Source: Nitrobacter vulgaris | GTDB taxonomy: Bacteria > Pseudomonadota > Alphaproteobacteria > Rhizobiales > Xanthobacteraceae | DNA length: 64,000 nt | Assembly: GCF_031453995.1 (NCBI RefSeq) | Contig: NZ_JAVDPZ010000009.1 | Span: 74,415 to 138,414 of the forward strand | Reading direction: 5' to 3' | In this document: positions 1-8,735 of the stretch, one piece after another | Layout of the letters: every line of letters starts with the position of its first letter | Position numbering within the stretch: the stretch's first letter is position 1 | Made by a program: the position numbers and the translations under genes | Notes under the pieces: generated by a model | Told to the model about the DNA's origin: nothing | The model's input: only the letters and a program-made list of their open reading frames with translations | The model's database searches: none

Positions 1-71
1 TCGATTCCCGCGCAAAACCTCTAGAGCCGGACGGTTCCTTGGCTGGGGCTGCCTATTGCATCACTTGACTT

Positions 72-100
72 AGCCCGTCCTTACTGGCGGGCCTTTTCTT
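72..100 (+). terminator. hairpin with T-rich tail
   Basis: A GCCCG/CGGGC stem is followed by CCTTTTCTTT. It is the first of three hairpins ending in GGGCCTTT within 300 bp. No gene that it would terminate is visible in the window, so its role is uncertain. Confidence 0.4.
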
Positions 101-172
101 TGAAACTACCTCCCCGCCACGTGCATTATTCATTCGGACCGGTTGATCGCTTGGTACGGCAGATCCCGGTCC

Positions 173-212
173 CGAAAGGCCCGCTTCTCCCCCGATTCCA
201 GCGGGCCTTTCG
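173..212. terminator. bidirectional hairpin terminator
   Basis: A perfect 13-bp inverted repeat (CGAAAGGCCCGCT at 173-185, AGCGGGCCTTTCG at 200-212) gives a strong stem with T residues on both strands. It could stop transcription leaving the minus-strand phage module as well as transcription entering from the left. Confidence 0.55.
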
Positions 213-312
213 TTGGCCGCTCTTTGCGCAAGCCGGAACAACTTTCATCCAATCATATTGAATCGCCGGAACGGTCGATCATTCTCGCCCGTGTGATCTC
301 CGAACCCGAATT

Positions 313-348
313 GGCCCGCTGCTCCTTCACGACTCCAGCGGGCCTTTT
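313..348 (+). terminator. hairpin terminator
   Basis: The stem GGCCCGCTG (313-321) / CAGCGGGCC (335-343) is followed by TTTTT, a classical intrinsic terminator on the plus strand. It resembles the hairpin at 173-212 in stem and flanks. Confidence 0.55.
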
Positions 349-638
349 TGCAGCTTCGGCGCTCTTACCTCCGCCTTCGAATCCGGTGGGAAACTGGCGG
401 ATTCTTTTGTGCCGGCCAAAGATTCGCAAGGAACGCCCTTCCCGTCCGTGCATTGTCCAGAAGACGGAGAAATACCCCCCACATTCCTTCGTCCTGCCCC
501 TGCAGCCCGTCGATGACCCCCACGTCGGCGGGCTCGCGCATTTAATCGGCACTGCGCAGCCGCTTCAGCGTGAACTCGGCTCACCGCCGACAGCTCTCGC
601 TAACCTTCGACAATGTACGCCGCGGCCGGTTGCGCATG

Positions 639-1304
639 TCATGCCGCCATCCGCTGCGCGCGGATTTTCTCTCGGCGCCGCCGATCAGCCTTCTGCATTT
701 CCATAACCTCGTCCCACGTGGCCTGTGACACTGTCGGCGGCTTCACCATCTTGCGCGCGGATTTTTTCAGTTTGACCGGTTGTGGGGCGAACGGCGATCC
801 GAGGATTTGGGTTAGCCTCCACCTGAGCGCGTCTTCGAGATGATCCTGCAGGCCAAGATCGCTCAGCGTCCGCAAGATTTCCAAGAGCGGCACGCGATCC
901 AACGCCTCGAGCCAGGCCAAGCCGCGATTGGTCCATACATCATGAAGGCAAAATGAGACCGCCCTCATGATCGGCAGCGTCAACGCTTCCGGACCATTCG
1001 TCGTCTCGGCGATCGAGCGCAAGAGCAGTATGACTCGATCCGCGCCGCGGATGGAAAAGCGCCCCGGATCAAAGCTGCAAAGCAGGTCCGCGCGCCAAAG
1101 TATGCGCTGAAGGTACATGCGCTCGTCTCGGCCGAGATCGGGAATCTCCAGAGCGTCCAGAATAGATTGTAACCGCGTCACAAATTCTTTGCGCTGATGG
1201 GGTTCCGGCTTCGGCGGACCGAACTCCTCCTGCGCGCGCGGACGGCCGCGAGGGACAGGCATGTCATCGTCGCCGTCATCGTCGACAATTTTTCTTTTGC
1301 CCAT
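639..1304 (-). CDS. hypothetical protein downstream of the tape measure gene
   Basis: This 221-residue protein matches no family I recognise. The N-terminus is charged (KRKIVDDDGDDD, then a proline-rich stretch), the middle is leucine-rich and probably helical, and the last 40 residues are strongly basic (KLKKSARK, RRRREKIRAQR), suggesting nucleic-acid or acidic-surface contact. The ATG at 1304 is preferred over a GTG one codon earlier because GGGA lies six bases upstream of it. It is the last visible gene of the phage module, 163 bp beyond the tape measure stop, so a tail accessory role is possible but unproven. Confidence 0.6.
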   Translation of the reverse strand: MGKRKIVDDDGDDDMPVPRGRPRAQEEFGPPKPEPHQRKEFVTRLQSILDALEIPDLGRDERMYLQRILWRADLLCSFDPGRFSIRGADRVILLLRSIAETTNGPEALTLPIMRAVSFCLHDVWTNRGLAWLEALDRVPLLEILRTLSDLGLQDHLEDALRWRLTQILGSPFAPQPVKLKKSARKMVKPPTVSQATWDEVMEMQKADRRRREKIRAQRMAA

Positions 1305-1467
1305 CACGATTCCCGAAGTCGGTCGCGAGCCCGGCGGTTACATCCGCCGCTCGGGCCCGCGACGTCGGCTCTCAATTTCCGGTTGGCGGCGGCCTCGCAA
1401 AGCACCGCCAACTGGACTCCCGCACCGCGCAACCGGGTACTGTCGTGCGCGCGGCACCCGGGATTTC

Positions 1468-3444
1468 TCATTTGTCGGTCGTGTTGTGATCGCCGGAGAA
1501 GAACTGGCTTGAACCGTCGGCGGCCGGCGCCTGGGTCGGGAACGAATACCAGGATTGGCTCATCGCCTGGGCCAGCGTCTTGCCGTCGAGATTGATCGTC
1601 AGCGCCAACGGCGCCAGCTTGGCTTGCGGAGCTGCGTTGCCGGCTTGTTTAGCGATCCGCCGCTCATAGCGTTCGCCGGCGGTCTCGTGCTTCTCGGCCG
1701 CCTGGCTTTTGAGCATGCCAACGACAGCGGCAAGCAGACTAGGATCACCGGCGTGCTTTTCCTCATATCGGGCGCCGGGCTTCCCGCTGGCCGTGCTGCC
1801 GCCCAGGTATTGCTCGGCGATGCCCCCGACACCGCCGACGATGCCGCCACCGATCGCGCCCCCGAGAGCCCCCCCTGGGCCGCCGAGGGCACCCCAAACA
1901 CCGCCGGCGAACGCTCCTTCGAGCGCCCTCGTTCCAATCTTGGAGGCCGCGCCAGGCTTGCTGGTGCCAGGCAAAATTCCGCGTAGGCCGTCCAGCACTG
2001 CCTTGAAGTCTCTCAGTCCACCGTTGACAGCCGGCAAGACCGTCATGCCCAGCTCTCCCATCGTGACGTTGAATTCCTGCAACGTCGTTCGCGCCTGTTG
2101 GGCTGTGGACCCTTTGGCGTAGTCGGGAAGAAACGAGCTGTAGCGATTTTTGAATTCGGATGAGTTCATTTCCTTGCGCATCGCGAGGATTTGCTCATGC
2201 ACGGCTGGATTGGCGAGCAAAGCGAAGCCGCCGCCACCTTGCGCACCGAATAGTGCTCTTTCATAAGCGGCACGCTTTTCGATCGGGATGCCTTTCGCAC
2301 GATCACCAGCGATGTCCAACATCTTGAAGATGTCCGGCTTGCCATCGGTGAACCAGGTCGGCTTGTGATTGCCGTCGATTAGGCCGAACGCCGTGAGCGC
2401 TTCCTCGTGTTTCCTGAATGCCAGTTTCGACATCATGCTGGTGCCGGGCATCGCCCGCAGCGCCATTTCCCGCAGCCACGTTCCTGACTTCGTCGACGTC
2501 GCACCTGATCGCGTGAGAGCCGTTCCCAACAACAGCGTATCCATCGGATCGAGATCGAGTCCGGATCTCAGCAGCGGGACGGCATAGCCGGCGGCGCGCT
2601 CGATCGAGGACAACGATGACGGGTTTGACGTCGACAAATAGGCAAATCCGGGCGCAAGCTTTCTGATTTCGTTTGGCGTCAACGCGCCGGCCATGTGGGC
2701 CAGGCCGATGAACGACTTCATCGACTCTGCGAGACTTGAACCCTTCGCCAACGCTTCTTTTGAGGCGGTTTCGAGCATGTCAGGCAAAACATCCAGGCCC
2801 TTTCCTGGCGTTCCCTGGAACATGCGCGTCGATGTCAGTGCGGCCTCGCCCACATCGTGAATGTTATATCCCGCTGCGATCATTGCCTCTTGCAAGGCGC
2901 CGCGCATTCGCTTGTTGGTGGGGCCGTCTTTCTGATCCTGGCCGGAGTGATAGATCAGTTGCCAAATGTACTTCTCCATTTCGGCGGCTTGGTAGATGCC
3001 ATACCCGAGCACGCCGGCCCCAGCCATCGCGGCGTTACTGCCGAAACGGACATGACCGCCGCCCGGGATGGACATGCCTGGGCCAGAGATGTGAGCGCCG
3101 CCGCCCCGAAGCCATCCAGGCTGACCCCGTCCGCCGTGACCACCACCGCCGGGGACGACAGCGGGCAGACCTAACGCCGCCCTGGCATTCGCCGCCGTAG
3201 CGCCACCGATTGCCTTCCGAGCCGCGGCCGCATTTGCCGCAACATCACCCCAAGCCCTCGCCAGGCCGTCCGTCTCGGCGATCGCAGCCCCCATACCCAT
3301 TGGCTTCGTGATTAGGGCGAGGTTCTTGCGCGCCTTGTCGACCGCGAGGTTGATCTCGCGGATCTGGCGTAGGATCTGGGTGAGCGCCGGCGATGCCTGG
3401 TTGATGATTTTGAAAACTGCGCCGACTTCGAAACTGGTGATCAC
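1468..3444 (-). CDS. phage tail tape measure protein
   Basis: A 658-residue protein expected to set tail length and fill the tail tube. The N-terminus (FEVGAVFKIINQASPAL, then a helical Lys/Arg/Ala stretch) is typical of tape measure proteins. The central part holds the TP901-type core features: ALTPNEIRKLAPGFAYLS, LLGTALTRSG, the GAQGGGGFALL segment and TVLPAVNGGL. A Gly/Ala-rich hydrophobic segment (GGVWGALGGPGGALGGAIGG) near residue 560 could insert in a membrane. I chose the GTG at 3444: its GTGA overlaps the stop of the preceding gene and GGAGG lies seven bases upstream. The longer frame from 3666 would run over that gene. At 658 residues it is short to medium for the family. Confidence 0.8.
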   Translation of the reverse strand: MITSFEVGAVFKIINQASPALTQILRQIREINLAVDKARKNLALITKPMGMGAAIAETDGLARAWGDVAANAAAARKAIGGATAANARAALGLPAVVPGGGGHGGRGQPGWLRGGGAHISGPGMSIPGGGHVRFGSNAAMAGAGVLGYGIYQAAEMEKYIWQLIYHSGQDQKDGPTNKRMRGALQEAMIAAGYNIHDVGEAALTSTRMFQGTPGKGLDVLPDMLETASKEALAKGSSLAESMKSFIGLAHMAGALTPNEIRKLAPGFAYLSTSNPSSLSSIERAAGYAVPLLRSGLDLDPMDTLLLGTALTRSGATSTKSGTWLREMALRAMPGTSMMSKLAFRKHEEALTAFGLIDGNHKPTWFTDGKPDIFKMLDIAGDRAKGIPIEKRAAYERALFGAQGGGGFALLANPAVHEQILAMRKEMNSSEFKNRYSSFLPDYAKGSTAQQARTTLQEFNVTMGELGMTVLPAVNGGLRDFKAVLDGLRGILPGTSKPGAASKIGTRALEGAFAGGVWGALGGPGGALGGAIGGGIVGGVGGIAEQYLGGSTASGKPGARYEEKHAGDPSLLAAVVGMLKSQAAEKHETAGERYERRIAKQAGNAAPQAKLAPLALTINLDGKTLAQAMSQSWYSFPTQAPAADGSSQFFSGDHNTTDK

Positions 3445-3782
3445 TGGGTGGCCTCCGAGTTTCCGACCGTAACTCGTTCGATTTCGACCTTGCACCGGGC
3501 GACCGTTGCGACAAAGGACTCTGCAATCGAGGTGGCGACCTCGGTACCGAGCGAGCCCTCGAGGCGCACCTTCATTCGTTCGCGGACGGTGACGAGGTGC
3601 GCAAACATTTGTTCCTGCGACGCGCCGACGAACAGCAATGCCATGTCCGCGGCTGACGCGACGCAACGGTCGATAAATTTTCCATCTGACTCACCTCCAC
3701 CCGCAGCCAGTTTTGCTTCGGCAAGAGCCACCTTGGCGTCGATCCGATCGAGGGCGCGCTCTATCCGGGCGATCGCCGTCAT
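3441..3782 (-). CDS. small phage protein between protease and tape measure
   Basis: A 113-residue, mostly helical protein of unknown function. It begins MTAIARIERALDRIDAKVAL, which looks like an amphipathic helix or coiled coil. Its start overlaps the protease stop by ATGA and its stop overlaps the tape measure GTG start, so all three are translationally coupled. This slot often holds head-tail connector or tail-assembly proteins, but I see no diagnostic motif and make no assignment. Confidence 0.6.
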   Translation of the reverse strand: MTAIARIERALDRIDAKVALAEAKLAAGGGESDGKFIDRCVASAADMALLFVGASQEQMFAHLVTVRERMKVRLEGSLGTEVATSIAESFVATVARCKVEIERVTVGNSEATQ

Positions 3783-4573
3783 TTTGCGGGCCCTGACATC
3801 GTCACTGGCCGCGGCAGTTGTTGCGCGGCCCTGATCAAAAGCATTGCGCGGTCTTCTTCCGTCATCTCGAACAGCGCCTTGGCGACCTCTTCCTGCGTCG
3901 GTACATTCTTTTCGAGCGTCCCGCTGACGTCGGCTTCCTTGGAGATGGCGCGAAACCCAAGGGCCCCAGCAGTCTTCGGCGGCATGGGCTCGGCGAGCAG
4001 CTCGACAATCCGTTTTTCCAACTGCTCTATTCTGTTGTCTCTCTCCTGCAGAGCCTTCGCGATGATGTCGGCGCCGTGCGGCTCAAGCGTTCTATCAATG
4101 CGGTCAAGCGCCGCGGTCGCTGAGCCCACGGCGTCTATTTTCCACATCGTAATCGCCGCCTCGGGATGAGCAGGCCGATCGACAAGCGAAACTTCGGCTA
4201 GCAGGATTTCAGTGATTACCGTAGGGTCTTCCTCGTCGCGCTTGAGCACCCGGCCGCCGACCGAAAACCCGCTATACACCTTCGCCTTCACCTTCCGGAC
4301 TGCGTCAGCATCAACGATGTGCGCTGTCAGGTGGGTGACCCCGTCGTCGTCGACTGATATCTCAACCGCCCTGCCGGCCGCAGAGGTTGAGCGGTGCATT
4401 TCCCGAATTGCCGGGTACTGCTTGTATGCAGGCAATGCTTTCTTGATGGCGCTGGCCAGGATGGTCTCGCCGGTGCTGTCAGGGCTTTCCGTGCTAGCGA
4501 TGCCCGTGACGAAGATAGACCCGTCGTCGGCATCTTCGACCTTCTGGAGTTCCGCGAAGAAGATTTTCTGCAT
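3779..4573 (-). CDS. XkdF-like prohead protease with C-terminal scaffold-like tail
   Basis: A 264-residue protein. Residues 1-145 match the phage prohead protease (XkdF/HK97 gp4-like) pattern: GIASTESPDSTGETIL near the start, EMHRSTSAAGRAVE, VYSGFSVGGRVLKR and AEVSLVDRPAHPEA. In related phages such proteins cleave the scaffold during capsid maturation. Residues after 150 are helical (QERDNRIEQLEKRIVELL) and could act as scaffold. In other phages the major capsid gene normally follows; here the next genes are a 113-residue protein and the tape measure. The candidate catalytic His is in EMH; I cannot assign the Ser with certainty. Confidence 0.7.
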   Translation of the reverse strand: MQKIFFAELQKVEDADDGSIFVTGIASTESPDSTGETILASAIKKALPAYKQYPAIREMHRSTSAAGRAVEISVDDDGVTHLTAHIVDADAVRKVKAKVYSGFSVGGRVLKRDEEDPTVITEILLAEVSLVDRPAHPEAAITMWKIDAVGSATAALDRIDRTLEPHGADIIAKALQERDNRIEQLEKRIVELLAEPMPPKTAGALGFRAISKEADVSGTLEKNVPTQEEVAKALFEMTEEDRAMLLIRAAQQLPRPVTMSGPAK

Positions 4574-4587
4574 GATCAGGACTCCTA

Positions 4588-4821
4588 TCAGCCGGCGGAG
4601 ATCGCCAGTGTGCCACCGTTATTCCAAACGGCGCCGGCGACATGCGGGTCGACCGTCGGCACCGCCGCAATGATGGTCCAGCCGAAGGCAATTAGGCTCC
4701 TTGCTAGATCCGTGCCTGCGGGAACTGTGCAAAGTCCGGCCGCGTCAGTCGTGACCTGGTTGTGAGCGGTGAGCTGAAACGTTTCGTTCGGCAACGGGCT
4801 CTTGAAAGTCAACGTCGACAT
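4588..4821 (-). CDS. small phage protein, possible surface or stabilising protein
   Basis: A 77-residue protein of predicted beta structure (LTFKSPLPNETFQLTAH, then GLCTVPAGTDLARSLIAFGW, then a Trp-Asn-Asn-Gly-Gly end). Small beta proteins with an AGTDLA-type loop are common near capsid genes in phages. No family is named here. It sits 14 bp upstream of the protease start and 33 bp after the stop of the coiled-coil gene, in the same operon. Confidence 0.5.
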   Translation of the reverse strand: MSTLTFKSPLPNETFQLTAHNQVTTDAAGLCTVPAGTDLARSLIAFGWTIIAAVPTVDPHVAGAVWNNGGTLAISAG

Positions 4822-4854
4822 ATCGGTGTCCTTGTTTTTGCGAGGAGGTGAAGT

Positions 4855-5559
4855 TCAAGTTTCCAGTTCGGCCGTGGCGTCGGTGCGGAGCCTGGCTACC
4901 AGTGAATCCCAGGCCGCGCGATCGGCGGCGGCGGTCTCCACGACCGGCGCCGCTGCGGTACGTAACCGCTCTGACAACTTCCCCGCCAAACCGAAAATTG
5001 GACGCATTATCTCGGAGTCACCGGAATGGGCGATACCGATTACCACCTGCAGCGACTGCTTGAGCATATTTTGCTTAGCCACCGCCACGCGCACCGACTC
5101 ATGTAAGCCCTCGATCAAGGGCTCGACGCTCTCGCTGATGACCTCAGCGATCGCTATCTCGATCGGAATTTTCAGATCATTCGCGACTAAGTCGTCGGCG
5201 TGCGCTTCTGCCGCAAGCTGCGCGCTCGCCGACTGAGCCGCTGCCGCGTTTTCCGCTGCCAAGGCATTTGCGGCAACCAGATCTTGGCGCTTGGCGATGT
5301 CAATTTCCGGCATATCGCCGTCTTTGGACTCGCCGCGGGCCCAGGCAGCCATCGCGTCGGCGTTCTGCCTATCGAACTCAGAAAGGGCAGCGGCCGCGCT
5401 TGCAGCCTCCTGATCCCGGCCGACCAGACGCTGCTGCGCAATCCGCAACTGCTTTGCGCGCTCTTCGCACGACGTCTTTTTGTCGAGCAGGTCTTGTAGA
5501 CGTGCGCGCGCCGGAGACAACGCGGCGGTTGCAGTTTCGAGCTTATAAAGTTTTCCCAT
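4855..5559 (-). CDS. coiled-coil protein downstream of terminase
   Basis: A 234-residue protein, almost all predicted helix, rich in Ala, Glu and Arg. The first 60 residues form a coiled coil (ARARLQDLLDKKTSCEERAK...), followed by another Ala-rich helix (AANALAAENAAAAQSASAQL) and a C-terminal helical section. It occupies the place of a portal or scaffold gene, but it is too short and too helical for a portal. A scaffold-like role is an inference from position and composition only. Confidence 0.55.
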   Translation of the reverse strand: MGKLYKLETATAALSPARARLQDLLDKKTSCEERAKQLRIAQQRLVGRDQEAASAAAALSEFDRQNADAMAAWARGESKDGDMPEIDIAKRQDLVAANALAAENAAAAQSASAQLAAEAHADDLVANDLKIPIEIAIAEVISESVEPLIEGLHESVRVAVAKQNMLKQSLQVVIGIAHSGDSEIMRPIFGLAGKLSERLRTAAAPVVETAAADRAAWDSLVARLRTDATAELET

Positions 5560-5586
5560 TGGGGTTCCTCTCGTTAGACCGGCATT

Positions 5587-7170
5587 TCATGTTGGTGGAC
5601 CGATTTCGCCGCGCTGTTGGCGGTGCCATTCAACAGAGCCCTTCGCCCATTCCTTGGTGATCGGCTGCGGCTTGTCGTTGTCGAGGGGAAACGGCCACGT
5701 TCCATTGGCTTTCATCGCAGCCGTCTCCTGGCGGGCGATCTCAAGCATGGCTCGGCTGCCAGACCAGTCCTGCAGGATCAAACCCGTCACCGCACCACTC
5801 ACGGCGTTGGCGATGTCTTCATGACCAAGGGCGTCGATCGAATCCTTACCGCTGCGCGCGGTGCGACGCTCGAGGCTACAGATCTGGGTTACTAGTTTAG
5901 GGTGGTCCAGGAGCTCGACGCGGACACCGTTGATCAGCGGTAGCATCTCGCAGTAGAGATCGGACTTCGGCTTCGCGCTAGGCTCGTAGATGATGCCATG
6001 AGTTTCAAAGCGTTCGCGCGGCCATAGCCCGGCGTACTTGTCTCCCTGAACCTTTTTGAGACCATAGGTTTTCAAGAGCTTGGCAAAATCCGCGGTCACC
6101 TGCTCGGGAGAAAATGGCGGTTTAGCTTCGCGTACAGCATCCAGAACGGCCTTCTCACCTTCTCGATGCGCGATCGCCAGGGTCATGGAATCGGAACTGC
6201 CGCCGCTCGGATCGACGAAGGCGACGTAGCTTAAGCCCTTTGTCGGGGGTAACTCGTGGCGGCGCTTGATGACGCAGGCCTCGACGGCTTCGCGCGAAAC
6301 GAACGCCTCGATGTCGCTCCTGAATTCCGCGCCATATTCCGCCGCGGCATTCGCCGGGTCGCGCTCAAAGGCATCGCTGATGACCGACGCCGGCACACTG
6401 GGGTTCATCGTCGTGGTGCTGGCGCGCCAGACCAACACCGGCGCATCGTTCTGACCGAAGTATTTCCGGAACGTGTCATACAGCGCGCCGCGCTTGGCGT
6501 AGGGGCTGCTCGCGCACAGCAGCATGGCGTCCGGCAACATGGTGGTCATGCTCGGCCGGAGGGCGGCCAGGATCTCAACGTCAGGGCTGGCGCTGTCGTC
6601 GCCCTGCCAGAACGCAATCTCGTCACAGAGGGCCGCGACCAACGTGTAACCGCGGACGCTGCGAAAATTCGCGGTGCTGATCTCGATCGAGATACCGTTG
6701 CAGAGATCAATTCGGTCTTGCGTGATCTCGCCGAGGACCATGGCGGCGATCATGGGCGTCTCGGTGATCAACGCGGTGATGTATCTGAAAATGACGCGAG
6801 CCTGCCGACGATCGGCAGCGATGACGAGGACGGTGCCACGTTCGCCAGGCACCAGACGGTCCGACCAGACCTTAAACACGGCGAGATAGACCGCAATCAA
6901 CGCGAGGATGAGAGACTTGCCACCGCGGCGCCCGACGATCAGCCAAGCTTCGATGTAGCCCGAGGCTAACGGCGCGGTGCGGCCGGTGCACTTCCGGAAG
7001 ATTTCCAGCTGCGCGGGGGCAAGGGTAAGGCCAAACAGCGCCGACAAGAGGACGCACCAACAGGCGAAGCTAACAGGATCCCTGAACCAGCGGGCAAACA
7101 GGTCATGATGGCGCATCGCGTCCAGGATGGTCACGATGGGCTGCGCAGAATGGCCGGCTGCGGTGCTCAT
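5587..7170 (-). CDS. terL: phage terminase large subunit
   Basis: A 527-residue DNA-packaging motor. The ATPase half has Walker A GRRGGKS at residues 80-86 and Walker B with catalytic Asp-Glu in AALCDEIAFW (183-184), followed by the coupling segment LLCASSPYAKRGALYD. The nuclease half begins at YVAFVDPSGG (first metal-binding Asp) and ends with DALGHEDIANA (last acidic residues). Length and order are complete for the family. Its ATG overlaps the stop of the 126-residue gene upstream by ATGA, the usual small/large terminase arrangement. It appears intact. Confidence 0.9.
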   Translation of the reverse strand: MSTAAGHSAQPIVTILDAMRHHDLFARWFRDPVSFACWCVLLSALFGLTLAPAQLEIFRKCTGRTAPLASGYIEAWLIVGRRGGKSLILALIAVYLAVFKVWSDRLVPGERGTVLVIAADRRQARVIFRYITALITETPMIAAMVLGEITQDRIDLCNGISIEISTANFRSVRGYTLVAALCDEIAFWQGDDSASPDVEILAALRPSMTTMLPDAMLLCASSPYAKRGALYDTFRKYFGQNDAPVLVWRASTTTMNPSVPASVISDAFERDPANAAAEYGAEFRSDIEAFVSREAVEACVIKRRHELPPTKGLSYVAFVDPSGGSSDSMTLAIAHREGEKAVLDAVREAKPPFSPEQVTADFAKLLKTYGLKKVQGDKYAGLWPRERFETHGIIYEPSAKPKSDLYCEMLPLINGVRVELLDHPKLVTQICSLERRTARSGKDSIDALGHEDIANAVSGAVTGLILQDWSGSRAMLEIARQETAAMKANGTWPFPLDNDKPQPITKEWAKGSVEWHRQQRGEIGPPT

Positions 7171-7547
7171 TCAGCAGCCTCTGCGGGCCGCGGCGCCTGC
7201 GACGCGAGCCATTCCGTAATAGACGGGACCGCCGGCTTGTTCTTCGTAGCTTTCGCCTTAAGCCGAAGCAGAATGCGCCTGGACTCGCTGGTCAGCCTGA
7301 TGGCCTCATCAGCATCGACGGGTCCGCAGGCCACGATGGCCTCGCGAATTTGTTCGCTACGAAGCGCTAGGGCGGCAGCTTGAGCCACTAACTCCCTGTC
7401 GATTGCCGAAAGGGGTCCGCCGACTTCCGCCGCCAACTCCTCGATCAGTGTGCGATATCGCCGGGACGAGCGCGTACGCGCGTCAAATCGCGGCAGGCTA
7501 ATTCCGGAAGCAGTTTTGCGAGTGGATCGTCGGGCAGCGGTAGGCAT
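7167..7547 (-). CDS. putative terminase small subunit
   Basis: A 126-residue basic protein whose N-terminus (RRSTRKTASGISLPRFDART) could bind DNA, followed by helices (YRTLIEELAAEVGG, LSAIDRELVAQAAALAL) and a long helix rich in Arg and Lys. It is the first gene of the module and its stop overlaps the large terminase start by four bases. Size, helical content and position fit the small subunit that recognises phage DNA, but I see no named family signature. Confidence 0.55.
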   Translation of the reverse strand: MPTAARRSTRKTASGISLPRFDARTRSSRRYRTLIEELAAEVGGPLSAIDRELVAQAAALALRSEQIREAIVACGPVDADEAIRLTSESRRILLRLKAKATKNKPAVPSITEWLASQAPRPAEAAE

Positions 7548-7703
7548 CTTCGTCCTGAAAATGGACTGGAGCCTGGCACTGCCTCCCCCGAGCGGCGCGT
7601 GTCGGGGACGGGGTGCGCATTACATCGGGCGCACATCTGGTGAGAATCAGTACATGCATCGGGCTAACATTTCAATAATCAGTCGTGCATGGGGAGTGCT
7701 TGA

Positions 7704-8400
7704 GATCAAAGCGGCATCGAGCCACAGTTTCAGAAGATCAACGGCCAGGATCAGAAGGCCTACATTCTCTCGGTCAACGTCAACCGTCGCCACATGACTG
7801 TTGCGCAGCGAGCGATGGCGACGGCTTTGATCTATCCGAGTCCCGAGAAGGGCGGCAGGGGAAAGAAGTCCGCAAACTCTAAAGAAACTTTAGGGTTTAG
7901 CACGATGAGGTTGTCACAAGCGCGTTCGGTTCTTTCCTATTCCAGACCGCTTGCGGAATCAGTGCTGTCGGGAGCCGCATCTCTCGATGATGCCCATCAC
8001 CAAGTCCAAGTCGCGACCGGCAAGATCAACAACGACACGATCCGGCTACGCAAGCTGCGCGATTATCGACCTGATCTCGCTGAGCGCCGCCTTGCTGACG
8101 AATACGACGCGGCGCAGGAACGGGGGGAAGTCGCATCCGGTTCAGTCCGCACAGACATCATTCCCGGGCAGAACGATGTTCGTCCTGCTACCGCAGCCGA
8201 GGTCCTTGGCGACGGCGCTAATAAACTACTTCATGAAGCTCGACTCATCCGCGACGCGGAGGTGGCAGAACCAGGCATCGTGCGTCGCGCGCTCGACGAA
8301 AAGCTGGCGGCAGGAGAAGAACCAACGAAGGCCGCCCTCCGCCAGACTGTGCAAACTTTCCGCGACGGATGCGTTGTGCGCAGCAGCGGCTGCTTAGATG
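7704..8400 (+). pseudogene. ParB-like protein, N-terminal part lost
   Basis: From a stop at 7701-7703 the frame reads DQSGIEPQFQKINGQDQKAY..., then SVNVNRRHMTVAQRAMATAL, PEKGGRGKKS, SKETLGFS, RLSQARSVLSYSRPLAESVL and ALRQTV. This is the back half of a ParB-like chromosome/plasmid partition or phage regulator protein. The ParB nuclease-like N-terminal domain is absent and no start codon precedes the conserved part. The frame stays open to 8576, but beyond about 8394 it is antisense to the nucleotidyltransferase gene and loses similarity, so the true C-terminus is probably also gone. The boundaries are approximate. Confidence 0.6.
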
Positions 8401-8735
8401 CGCTCCCAAAGGATGGCGCCGGTCGATCGAATCTCGGTGTTACCTTCATTGCCGGGGATCATGGCCTGCAGACTGACATGCCGACCGACAATAGCCGCCA
8501 TCTCGACCTGCCAGCTGTCACCCAACGCGAAATAGTTGCCCAAGGCCCAATCATGGTCGCCGATTGCGGGGGCTAGCACGATCCCGACGTCGAGATCGCT
8601 GCTGGGCTTGGAGCCGCCTTTCGGACCTCTGCTTCCGAAGATCCAAAGCTCACGAATGGCCTCATTTCCCGAGGCCCAATCGATTAGCGCCTGCTTCCAC
8701 CCTGATTTGAGCTCTCTCTCGTCAATCGCGGTCAT
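8394..8735 (-). CDS. MNT-type nucleotidyltransferase domain protein
   Basis: A 113-residue minimal nucleotidyltransferase. The motif GSRGPKGGSKPSSDLDVGIV has the GS...DxD signature of the Pol-beta-like NTP-transferase fold. Such stand-alone domains often act as antitoxins that AMPylate HEPN toxins. The later acidic residue (WQVEMAAI) may be the third metal ligand. Its ATG overlaps by ATGA the stop of an upstream open frame (8732-8917) that is cut short, so a former partner may have been lost. No HEPN gene is recognisable nearby. Function as an antitoxin is inference. Confidence 0.65.
   Translation of the reverse strand: MTAIDERELKSGWKQALIDWASGNEAIRELWIFGSRGPKGGSKPSSDLDVGIVLAPAIGDHDWALGNYFALGDSWQVEMAAIVGRHVSLQAMIPGNEGNTEIRSTGAILWERI

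Larger units (their letters stand above)
1..638. other. non-coding stretch with diverged hairpin repeats
   Basis: No frame here gives a convincing protein. Open frames cross the hairpins and have no recognisable content. Two units (about 138-212 and 265-345) look like diverged copies of one sequence: both contain CGGA.CGGT.GATC, then GATC.CCG..CCCGAA, then the GGCCCGCT...AGCGGGCC hairpin. It lies downstream of the minus-strand phage module. Confidence 0.5.
639..7547 (-). mobile_element. phage packaging/tail gene module (prophage remnant)
   Basis: Eight minus-strand genes run without a break from a small-terminase candidate (7547) to an unknown protein (639), several joined by 4-bp stop/start overlaps. 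Large terminase, prohead protease and tape measure protein are recognisable. Portal, major capsid, connector, tail-tube and lysis genes are absent between terminase and tape measure, where they normally sit. The module may continue left of the window. It lies outside the tRNA-Pro island. It could be a defective prophage or a specialised phage-derived element. Confidence 0.6.

Noticed and set aside
3444..3666. Longer start for the tape measure gene
   Set aside because: The extra 74 codons overlap the 113-residue gene and read as Arg-rich shadow sequence. The GTG with GGAGG and GTGA overlap is far better supported.
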